DNA of 7,006 bases. Origin: Lentisphaeria bacterium UBA1724 (GTDB lineage Bacteria; Verrucomicrobiota; Lentisphaeria; Oligosphaerales; Oligosphaeraceae). Below, in pieces: positions 1-5,574 of this stretch. The notes under the pieces were generated by a model, which worked only from the letters and a program-made list of their open reading frames with translations, ran no database searches and had not been told where the DNA came from. Position numbers and translations under genes: made by a program. Position 1 is the stretch's first letter; the number at the start of each line of letters is the position of its first letter. The stretch lies in assembly GCA_002315885.1 (NCBI GenBank), contig DCIO01000120.1, forward strand, positions 51,651 to 58,656, written 5' to 3'.

Positions 1-100
1 CACAGAACCAGGCGCAATGATATTGACTCGGGCTAGGGGTTCTGTGCGAGGCAATACCATTGCCTCGGGGGTTCTGTGCGAGGCAATACCATTGCCTCGG
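1..100. repeat. Hairpin-bearing tandem and inverted repeat array
   Basis: Two near-identical copies of a 32-base unit lie at 38-68 and 70-100. Each begins GGTTCTGTG and contains the palindrome GAGGCAAT-ACC-ATTGCCTC, a stem of 8 bp, or 9 bp with the flanking C/G, around a 3-base loop. A diverged third core lies at 10-30, with CAAT-GAT-ATTG at its centre. Positions 1-9 (CACAGAACC) are the exact reverse complement of 38-46, so the array includes an inverted copy and probably continues left of the window. The array lies downstream of the unrecognised minus-strand ORF and could fold in its 3' transcript, but no T-run follows the stems, so it is not a standard terminator. It may be a REP-like extragenic repeat. 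No coding region is supported here. Confidence 0.8.
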
Positions 101-116
101 GCTAAAGGTCCATCTT

Positions 117-539
117 CTATTCGCATTTCCGCATCAGATACCCACGCCCAAGCTCCAGGGGCTCCTGAGCCTCCACCTTCTGGAAACATCCTTCCTGCCA
201 CTTCTGGCATTCCAGATTCGTTCGATCCATTCCTACAGACTCTTCGTCAGATATACCGATGAACTGCCATTCCGATGTAATGACGATTTCATCACCGCCA
301 CGGGTTTCGTCACAATCGTAAACAATTGCCTGCTCTTCGTCGCTACGAACCCAATAGGCTTGATACTTGGCAAACGCCATCGTCTGGACATACTGCCCAT
401 TCTGACAGATAAAGAAATCCAACTCCGCGAATTGGCTCAAATTGATCGGGGCCTTCCGGAATGCATACCCCTTCGAAACAACAAAAATAGACACATCGAC
501 GATTCGTAAAAATGATAGGTCGATGTAGAATTTCCCCAA
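117..539 (-). CDS. Unrecognised 140-residue protein
   Basis: I do not recognise this gene. It is an open frame of 140 codons with a TTG start and a TAG stop. The composition is protein-like: mixed aromatic and acidic stretches such as AKYQAYWVRSDEEQAIVYD around residues 57-75, and a Cys-, Gln- and Glu-rich C-terminal third. There is no signal peptide, no clear membrane segment and no motif I can name. It lies 42 bases after the GNAT stop and in the same reading frame as the GNAT gene. No stop separates them apart from the GNAT TGA, so it could begin further upstream or be a former C-terminal extension. No good SD precedes the TTG, and the first 20 or so residues may not be translated. The overlapping plus-strand frames look like shadows. 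Confidence 0.5.
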   Translation of the reverse strand: MGKFYIDLSFLRIVDVSIFVVSKGYAFRKAPINLSQFAELDFFICQNGQYVQTMAFAKYQAYWVRSDEEQAIVYDCDETRGGDEIVITSEWQFIGISDEESVGMDRTNLECQKWQEGCFQKVEAQEPLELGRGYLMRKCE

Positions 540-562
540 ATGGGAATGCAGCGAAGCTACCC

Positions 563-597
563 GAGAATCAAGAATCGAGAATCAAGAATCAAGAATC
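563..597. repeat. Five-unit 7-bp tandem repeat across the GNAT stop codon
   Basis: Five consecutive 7-mers, alternating between GAGAATC and AAGAATC, occupy 35 bases. On the coding (minus) strand they read as GATTCTT/GATTCTC units. They encode the last residues of the acetyltransferase (ILDS), supply its TGA stop at 582-584 and run into the intergenic gap. A unit length of 7 is not a multiple of 3, so copy-number change could shift the frame. Loss of one GATTCTT unit would replace the stop with about six extra residues before a TAG. Gain of a unit would leave the stop in place. Confidence 0.85.
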
Positions 598-1088
598 TTT
601 TCCATTACGAAGTCATTCATGAAATAGCCATTGCCAATGGGATTATCCACGGTCTGGATGGTCTGGAAGCCATTGCGGTTGTATGCCTTGATTGCCTTTG
701 CATTATGGCGGTTGACATTCAGACGCAGGCTCTTGTAACCCGCTTCCTTGGCGTATGCTATGGCCTGCTGGAGCATCTGGGTGCCAATGCCCTTCCCCTG
801 ATATTCTGGCAGGAGGTAGCACTTGTGGAGTTTTGCGGCCGTAGCCACCTCATCGCACTGTCCCCAGACGATATACCCGATGGGGTTGGCGTCATCTTCC
901 ACCAGACAGAAGCGTATCCCCTCGTCGAACTCCTTGTCCATGACTTCTGGCGCATACATCATCTTCATCATGTAGGCGATCTGTTCAGGGGAAAGAATCT
1001 CCCGGAAGGTGATGGGCCAGACCACATCAGCGACTTGACGCACCAAATGCAGTTCATCCTTCTGCAAAATACGAAAAGAGACTTCCAT
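582..1088 (-). CDS. GNAT-family N-acetyltransferase
   Basis: A 168-residue cytoplasmic protein, the normal size of a single GNAT domain. It would transfer an acetyl group from acetyl-CoA to an amine; the acceptor cannot be read from sequence. Motif A, which holds the acetyl-CoA pyrophosphate, is clear at residues 91-106 (YLLPEYQGKGIGTQML), with the Q97-x-x-G100-x-G102 signature. Motif B follows at about 124-141 (NVNRHNAKAIKAYNRNGF), where Tyr136 is the usual position of the general acid. The N-terminal part (WPITFREILSPEQIAYMM) resembles a common uncharacterised GNAT subgroup. The ATG lies only 6 bases after the glycosidase stop and has no strong SD of its own, so translation is probably coupled to that gene. 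The C-terminus is encoded by a 7-bp tandem repeat. It could modify a small molecule, an antibiotic or a protein N-terminus; nothing in the sequence decides. Confidence 0.93.
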   Translation of the reverse strand: MEVSFRILQKDELHLVRQVADVVWPITFREILSPEQIAYMMKMMYAPEVMDKEFDEGIRFCLVEDDANPIGYIVWGQCDEVATAAKLHKCYLLPEYQGKGIGTQMLQQAIAYAKEAGYKSLRLNVNRHNAKAIKAYNRNGFQTIQTVDNPIGNGYFMNDFVMEKILDS

Positions 1089-1094
1089 GACAGC

Positions 1095-3629
1095 TTAAAA
1101 ATCCAGGCGGAATTCAGTATCTTCGACAACCAGCGTCTCGCTGTCGGCATCGTATCGCCCGCCAACGACCGCCACGGGGCGCTTCTCCGCCCAATGGGGC
1201 AGACGCACGCGTATCTCCCCCGCAGGGCGTTCCGTGGTCACACTGCCCACGATGGCATTCTCCTGACTCTTCACCACCAGATTCGCCTTTCCATAGTAGG
1301 TCACCAGATTCTCCAGACAGATTTCCTTGCCGGGTTCCAGCCATTTGCGGGGAATGCCCTTCAGGAAGGTGATGCCGCCCTGCTCTTCCAACGCCAGCAT
1401 CCATCGGCACTGCATCAGGAACCACCCCTCCTCGTGGGTCTTGTGGCTGCTGACCTCAAAGTAGTGCTCCCAGAAAGTGTAGCTCTGGCGGTCCTGAAGG
1501 GACACATCTTGGTTGTAGAAGCACTTCAGGAAGAGCTTCGTCTCGCCACGCTTGAGGTGGGCGATATCGTGCCGGAAGTAGTACGGCTGGGAGAGTCCCG
1601 CATTCTCCCGGAACTGTGGGTGCTGGTGGCTCTTGAGGACCAAATCCATCAGGGGATCATCTGCAGGCAGAGCATCGGAGAGGAAGAGCGCCATGCCCCC
1701 GCAATCCAGTCGTCCCATGATAGTGCCATGACTGAACCACTCGCCGCCGTCCGCGTGATAGGCCACATTGCCGTTGATGCCGGGCCAGGGGCCCAGTGCA
1801 GGCGTCCAACTGCCATCCAACAACGGCGTCAGCGGAGACTCCATGGCGGATTGTTCCAGGCCCTTCCGGATGTCCAGCCGATAATCCTCGGCGTCCGCTC
1901 GCAACACTTCCGCAAAATCTGGATCCACCTCCTTCAGAGCCTCCGCCAGCCCCGCGATGCCCAGATAGACGCCTGCGTTCAAGAAGAATGCGGGTGTCTT
2001 GTCCTTGGGATCCGAGGACTTTCCGGCAACCAACCCGCCTGTGGACTTTTTGGCCTCCGACCGTTGCGACAGAAGGAAGCGTGCGGATTTCTCCACCTGG
2101 GGAAGCACCTTCTCCAGCCATGTACGGTCCTGTGTCAGGCGGTAGTGTTCCGCCACGCACCAGAGCACGGGCCCCGTCTCGCTTTCGTAGTCGGCATAGC
2201 TGTTGATGTAGCCATTCTCCTGCTGTCGGTCCAGGAACCACTGGATGCAACGGGCAGCAGTATCATGACGTCCCATGGAATCCATGTATTGGATGATGGG
2301 GCAGGACTCCGTGCCAATAGGGGCATAGACGCCCGCCGCAGCCAAAAGCGGACCATCTCCCGAGGCGTGCCCCAGCGTATTGATTTCCAGATGAAGCATT
2401 CCGGCCTCAATGCGTTCCTGGATGGCGGTCTCAGGGACAACAATCCGCGCACCCTGCGCCGCCATGGCATGCCAATACTTCACGGCGCCCGCCAGGTGTT
2501 GCTCATAAGAGGAGGTCAGCAACGCCTTCGCCCGTTCTTCGGGAATCATGGAATGGCAGATACGCCAGTCGCATTTCACACGACCATTGGCGGGCACCAG
2601 CACCGCCATCTCCCGCTGGGGCATGGACACACCATCCAAGGTGTTGATGCCAATTACCCCCGCCTCCCGATAATGAAGCAGCCCATTCTCCAGCTGGCGA
2701 TCATCCAGTGTCAGATGTGGTGCGCGAAAGAATGCATAGACAGGCACGGCCGTGCGGTTCACCGCCTCCACATGCAACCATAAGATCATCGCGTCCTTTT
2801 CGTCCCCAATGGGTAGTGCCCCGATGGGACCACCCAGCGCTTGCTTTTCGGCCTCCGTCAGATTCGTGCCATGCATTCCCGCGTATGCGACAATGGGGTC
2901 GCTACCACCCACCGACACATCCTTTGCGGAGAGCGGCCTGGATTCCCGTGTGGCGAAGAAGGTCATTTCGTAGTCGATGGTCTGCTCACTCTGGGTGACA
3001 TGCAGAATGGGCAGAGTCCCCTCGTGGAGACGCCGCGTAATCTGGTGGCATCCATGAGACCCGGGTCCCACCTCGAAAATCAACCGCAGCCACTCCTTGT
3101 TGTCGGGATACTCACGTGGCGCGGAATGATTCCAAATCGTAATCTCACCCCAACTGCCCAGATTCTGGTAGATGTGGCGATTCACACGGAAGAAACGGGC
3201 GTCACGCGCCACACCCAGCCACACGGGCACATCCTGGTCTTTGGTACTACGGGCACACGCCGACTCGTAACTCTCCTCGGGTTCGGCCTCCATGCGCTCC
3301 GCGTCCGTCTTCAACCCCTTCCCACGAATCGCGGCAGCAATCTCTTGGTAGGAACGATTGTCCTCCATCGTCGTCACTGCGCATTCCGCCAGTGGATACC
3401 AAAGCGGCGCCGCATTCAGCACATCACGCAGGAAAAAGGTAAATGGGTGTTTTCCACGCAGGACACGCACCAGCGTGGGTAAATCCCCAGGAGCCACATT
3501 CTCTCCGCGGATTTCCGCCACAAATTCCACCACATCCGCGGGAATCTCAGCAGAAGAGATCAATTCCCCACCACGCAAAGCCAACCGCCCTGCCCCACAG
3601 GTATCTTTCCATACAATTCGAATTTTCAT
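1095..3629 (-). CDS. Large six-hairpin glycosidase-like protein (putative glycoside hydrolase)
   Basis: An 844-residue protein. The N-terminal 390 or so residues look beta-rich (for example GEITIWNHSA at 161-170). Residues about 400-740 look like an (alpha/alpha)6 barrel of the six-hairpin glycosidase type. Telling stretches are IQYMDSMGRHDTAARCIQWF (446-465), ENGYINSYADYESETGPVLW (471-490), AEHYRLTQDRTWL (493-505) and LSQPYYFRHDIAHL (679-692). The C-terminal 80 residues resemble the beta-domain of such enzymes (GEIRVRLPHWAE, 804-815). Candidate catalytic acids are Glu441, Asp450, Glu482 and Glu484, but I cannot assign a GH family or substrate. The start is placed at 3629 because GGAGAG lies 4 bases upstream. 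The open frame extends to 3917, but that extension overlaps the phosphatase gene and reads as out-of-frame sequence. There is no signal peptide, so the enzyme should be cytoplasmic and act on imported oligosaccharides. It is followed by the GNAT gene after 6 bases. Being a real gene is near certain; the enzyme class is a fold-level judgement. Confidence 0.8.
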   Translation of the reverse strand: MKIRIVWKDTCGAGRLALRGGELISSAEIPADVVEFVAEIRGENVAPGDLPTLVRVLRGKHPFTFFLRDVLNAAPLWYPLAECAVTTMEDNRSYQEIAAAIRGKGLKTDAERMEAEPEESYESACARSTKDQDVPVWLGVARDARFFRVNRHIYQNLGSWGEITIWNHSAPREYPDNKEWLRLIFEVGPGSHGCHQITRRLHEGTLPILHVTQSEQTIDYEMTFFATRESRPLSAKDVSVGGSDPIVAYAGMHGTNLTEAEKQALGGPIGALPIGDEKDAMILWLHVEAVNRTAVPVYAFFRAPHLTLDDRQLENGLLHYREAGVIGINTLDGVSMPQREMAVLVPANGRVKCDWRICHSMIPEERAKALLTSSYEQHLAGAVKYWHAMAAQGARIVVPETAIQERIEAGMLHLEINTLGHASGDGPLLAAAGVYAPIGTESCPIIQYMDSMGRHDTAARCIQWFLDRQQENGYINSYADYESETGPVLWCVAEHYRLTQDRTWLEKVLPQVEKSARFLLSQRSEAKKSTGGLVAGKSSDPKDKTPAFFLNAGVYLGIAGLAEALKEVDPDFAEVLRADAEDYRLDIRKGLEQSAMESPLTPLLDGSWTPALGPWPGINGNVAYHADGGEWFSHGTIMGRLDCGGMALFLSDALPADDPLMDLVLKSHQHPQFRENAGLSQPYYFRHDIAHLKRGETKLFLKCFYNQDVSLQDRQSYTFWEHYFEVSSHKTHEEGWFLMQCRWMLALEEQGGITFLKGIPRKWLEPGKEICLENLVTYYGKANLVVKSQENAIVGSVTTERPAGEIRVRLPHWAEKRPVAVVGGRYDADSETLVVEDTEFRLDF

Positions 3630-3633
3630 TTTT

Positions 3634-3639
3634 CTCTCC
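3634..3639 (-). promoter_or_regulatory. Ribosome binding site of the glycosidase gene
   Basis: On the minus strand GGAGAG precedes ATG 3629 with a 4-base A-rich spacer, or 6 bases if counted from GGAG. This decides the start at 3629 over the much longer open frame that begins at 3917 inside the phosphatase gene. Confidence 0.8.
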
Positions 3640-3693
3640 AAAGTTACGGTTTCCGCGTATGCGCAAACAAAATCTCCGCTCTCCCTAGACAGT

Positions 3694-4653
3694 TCAAGAA
3701 GTCTCCTCCAGGGGAACCGATGTCCGAGAATAATATCCCAGAATATCCTCCTCATCCAATTCCAGACCATACACCCGCGGTGCCTCACCAGGGCGTACCT
3801 CCGCAAAGCAAGGAACGCCAAAGCGCTTTTCGCCAGGAATGCGCGTGCGGATAAAAGACGAGTAGAGACAAAGCGCGGCATGCGTCTCATCCCCTGCCAC
3901 GAACTGCCAGCCATCATAGGGATGCTGATGTCCGCAAACCAGCAACTTCAGCGGTGCAGGCATCAAGTACTCGATATTGCTACAAAATTCCAGGAGATTC
4001 TCATACCCGAACTCCGTTCCACATGCCCCGCGATTCGGACGCTTCCGACGGGCATCCGTCAGACGATTCCAAATGAAATCACGGAGGCATTCGGGAGATG
4101 ACAAATCCGCAGGTGTAAGGATGTCAGGTAGCAAGTCCTGATGGGGCACACCGCCATGGGCGGCATAAATTCCATTCTGGAAGAAGACCGCCACAGGCAC
4201 CTTCTCCAGCAATTTCGCGAAGGCGATACCGAAATGCCGCATACGGGGCGCGTGATTCAGATGTTCCACGAATTCACCAGGTATGACAGGGGAGTAGAAT
4301 TTCCCGTCTTCCGCATCAAATTGCACGCCCTCCTCGTGGTCACCATTCAGAACAATCATCCGACCGGGACGGGATTTGATGAGCTCCAACAGACGCAACA
4401 CCACATACAACTGCCGTGGTCCGCGGTCGATGGTGTCCCCCAGCACCACAATCACCGCATTGGGAGACATGGCGTCAATTGTGTCGATGATGCCTTCCAG
4501 CGCCAGGATATCTCCATGGAGATCGCCAATGAAATAGAGGGGCGCTTCAGGCGTGGCAAGCATCTTAAGGCGCTCGGGCGTCTCGAGGCATCCGTCATAG
4601 AACTCACACCCCTCGGCAAGAGCCCCCACCGAAGAGGGATACTTCCTCGGCAT
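3694..4653 (-). CDS. PPP-family metallophosphatase (PP1/PP2A-like serine/threonine phosphatase)
   Basis: From ATG 4653 this is a 319-residue cytoplasmic protein. The PPP motifs come in order: GDLHGD (43-48), GDTIDRG (72-78), NGDHE (103-107) and AHGGVP (165-170). Later blocks resemble PP1: NRGACGTEFG (207-216), matching the PP1 Arg221 region, and CGHQHPYDGWQF (240-251), matching the RAHQ region with His242 as metal ligand. It would hydrolyse phosphoesters, probably phosphoserine or phosphothreonine, with two metal ions. The oddity is GDHE where the family has GNHE, so Asp105 replaces the Asn metal ligand. Start choice: GAGAG lies 7 bases before ATG 4653. ATG 4707, without a clear SD, would add 18 residues. 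ATG 4782 and 4809 overlap the flavoprotein gene and are less likely. It sits between the flavoprotein and glycosidase genes, the latter 64 bases downstream. A dinucleoside polyphosphate hydrolase is an alternative, but the PP1-like C-terminal blocks favour a protein phosphatase. Confidence 0.9.
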   Translation of the reverse strand: MPRKYPSSVGALAEGCEFYDGCLETPERLKMLATPEAPLYFIGDLHGDILALEGIIDTIDAMSPNAVIVVLGDTIDRGPRQLYVVLRLLELIKSRPGRMIVLNGDHEEGVQFDAEDGKFYSPVIPGEFVEHLNHAPRMRHFGIAFAKLLEKVPVAVFFQNGIYAAHGGVPHQDLLPDILTPADLSSPECLRDFIWNRLTDARRKRPNRGACGTEFGYENLLEFCSNIEYLMPAPLKLLVCGHQHPYDGWQFVAGDETHAALCLYSSFIRTRIPGEKRFGVPCFAEVRPGEAPRVYGLELDEEDILGYYSRTSVPLEETS

Positions 4654-4660
4654 TTTTGCG

Positions 4661-4665
4661 CTCTC
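4661..4665 (-). promoter_or_regulatory. Possible ribosome binding site of the phosphatase gene
   Basis: On the minus strand GAGAG stands 7 bases before ATG 4653. The upstream ATG codons at 4707, 4782 and 4809 have no comparable purine run, so this short site is the reason for choosing 4653. It is only five bases, and the choice between 4653 and 4707 remains open. Confidence 0.45.
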
Positions 4666-4747
4666 GGGAAAAGGCAGTAACTGGAATTCGGGACAGGGAA
4701 AGAGCATACGATGATGTCCGTTAGCGATTCTCTTGGAATCTATCACG

Positions 4748-5371
4748 TTATCGAATGAAATTCGTCCTCTGATGCGGTTCATCAAGAATCGGAGCGGGGA
4801 CCCCCGCATCCTTTCCGGCCTGGATATTCTTCAGCATCCAAGCCATCTTGACACCCAGGTTGCGCATGATCTGCAACCCCTCTGCATCCTGCAGGACCTC
4901 CTGGGGTTGAGCCCCATGAACCATGTTCCAATACTGGGATGGCACCATGGGCATGCCGATGATGGGATAGAACTTGTTCAGCACATCCAATGCCGCCGTT
5001 GAACCAGCACGACGACAACTGACCACGGACGCCGCGGGCTTGTTGGTAAGATAGTTGCCTCCACAAATCGCCAAACGGCTCAGGAAAGACATGATGTTGC
5101 CACAGGGCGCCGCATAATGGACGGGCGATCCGAAAACAAAACCGTCGGCCTCCTGCGCCAGCGGAATAAAGCGATTCACCGCGTCATCCATCACGCAACG
5201 ACCATTCGTCTTGCAATAACCACAGGCAAGACAACTGCCCTTGATGTTCTGACCAATGGTGAACAATTCGGTCTCAATGCCGTTGGCATTCAAAGACTTC
5301 GATACTTCACTCAACGCGACATAAGTACATCCCTGGGGATGGGGACTGCCATTTACCAAAACTACTTTCAT
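4748..5371 (-). CDS. Iron-sulfur flavoprotein / NAD(P)H-dependent FMN reductase-type flavodoxin-fold protein
   Basis: A 207-residue cytoplasmic flavodoxin-fold protein, the usual size for this family. The FMN phosphate loop is at residues 7-17 (NGSPHPQGCTY). The second flavin-binding loop is GSPVHYAAPCGNIMSFLSR (81-99). Cys47, Cys50, Cys53 and Cys59 form C-x2-C-x2-C-x5-C, the compact cysteine motif of archaeal and anaerobic bacterial iron-sulfur flavoproteins (Isf), which bind a 4Fe-4S cluster. VVSCRRAGSTAALDVLNKFY (116-135) is typical of the FMN reductase relatives. The likely role is electron transfer, for example detoxifying oxygen species or reducing quinones or other acceptors; the partner is unknown. 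The ATG is preceded by GGAG with a 9-base spacer. It is the first gene of the minus-strand block, so the intergenic region to its right should contain the promoter. The phosphatase gene follows on the same strand. The family is secure; the reaction is not. Confidence 0.93.
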   Translation of the reverse strand: MKVVLVNGSPHPQGCTYVALSEVSKSLNANGIETELFTIGQNIKGSCLACGYCKTNGRCVMDDAVNRFIPLAQEADGFVFGSPVHYAAPCGNIMSFLSRLAICGGNYLTNKPAASVVSCRRAGSTAALDVLNKFYPIIGMPMVPSQYWNMVHGAQPQEVLQDAEGLQIMRNLGVKMAWMLKNIQAGKDAGVPAPILDEPHQRTNFIR

Positions 5372-5376
5372 CTCTT

Positions 5377-5384
5377 CTCACTCC
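5377..5384 (-). promoter_or_regulatory. Ribosome binding site of the flavoprotein gene
   Basis: On the minus strand GGAGTGAG precedes ATG 5371; GGAG is 9 bases from the start codon and the spacer is itself purine-rich. It supports the start, which also places the FMN loop seven residues in, as expected. Confidence 0.6.
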
Positions 5385-5476
5385 ACGTTGGATAAAAAAA
5401 CTACGACACCTCAATAAGATAGAACCACAAAATAACTCCGCACACACTTCAGAGACCATTTTCATGCCTCATTTGC

Positions 5477-5497
5477 GACACAAATTTAAAATGTGTC
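5477..5497. promoter_or_regulatory. 21-bp interrupted palindrome, candidate operator
   Basis: GACACA-N9-TGTGTC forms a perfect 6-bp inverted repeat with an AT-only centre, and two more symmetric A/T pairs near the middle. The arms are about one and a half helical turns apart, centre to centre, a geometry common for dimeric transcription factors. It lies in the middle of the 203-base gap between two divergent genes and just upstream of a possible -10 box (TATATT, 5520-5525) for the FadL gene, so a bound protein could control one or both directions. The regulator is unknown and none is encoded in the window. Confidence 0.55.
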
Positions 5498-5519
5498 TGT
5501 AAAATTGAAAATTCGGCAT

Positions 5520-5525
5520 TATATT
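5520..5525 (+). promoter_or_regulatory. Possible -10 element for the FadL-family gene
   Basis: TATATT lies 49 bases before the ATG at 5575 in an AT-rich stretch. The best -35 at normal spacing is poor (around 5497-5503, touching the palindrome), which would fit an activator-dependent or alternative-sigma promoter. No equally good box was found for the divergent flavoprotein gene. Weak evidence. Confidence 0.3.
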
Positions 5526-5574
5526 GAGTCCATTGTCGTAAAAATGGTCTGTTTCCCTCTGTCTTTTGTTTCCC

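Larger units (their letters stand above)
5453..5550. repeat. 10-bp inverted pair flanking the divergent control region
   Basis: AGACCATTTT at 5453-5462 is the exact reverse complement of AAAATGGTCT at 5541-5550. The arms lie 78 bases apart, one on the flavoprotein side and one on the FadL side, and enclose the 21-bp palindrome at 5477-5497, though the two structures are not concentric. Each arm sits in the leader of one divergent gene in the same relative orientation, as expected for a paired regulator site. It could also be chance. Confidence 0.5.

Noticed and set aside
1..100. CRISPR array
   Set aside because: The units are almost contiguous, with no unique spacers of constant length, and the third copy is diverged. 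This is a tandem or inverted hairpin repeat, not repeat-spacer structure.
60..509. Plus-strand 149-codon frame over the repeat array and the unrecognised ORF
   Set aside because: Its start lies in the repeat array, and over most of its length it is the complement of the minus-strand ORF, whose composition is more protein-like.
540..2783. 747-codon open frame on the plus strand
   Set aside because: It is antisense to the glycosidase and GNAT genes. Its product is rich in His, Leu, Gln and Arg with no family motif, while the opposite strand carries clear GNAT motifs and a well-formed enzyme. It is a shadow of the coding strand's codon bias.
3630..3917. N-terminal extension of the glycosidase frame
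   Set aside because: The extra 96 residues overlap the phosphatase gene in another frame and are rich in Arg, Leu and Trp without motif. A good SD sits directly before ATG 3629.
4654..4809. Longer phosphatase starts (4707, 4782, 4809)
   Set aside because: 4782 and 4809 lie inside the flavoprotein gene and lack an SD. 4707 is possible, but its added residues are Pro- and Phe-rich without family similarity, and GAGAG favours 4653. It is kept as an alternative in the entry.
5372..5574. Small gene or tRNA in the divergent gap
   Set aside because: No cloverleaf arms, CCA end or SD-preceded open frame was seen. The ATG at 5544 is not in frame with the FadL gene and has no SD.
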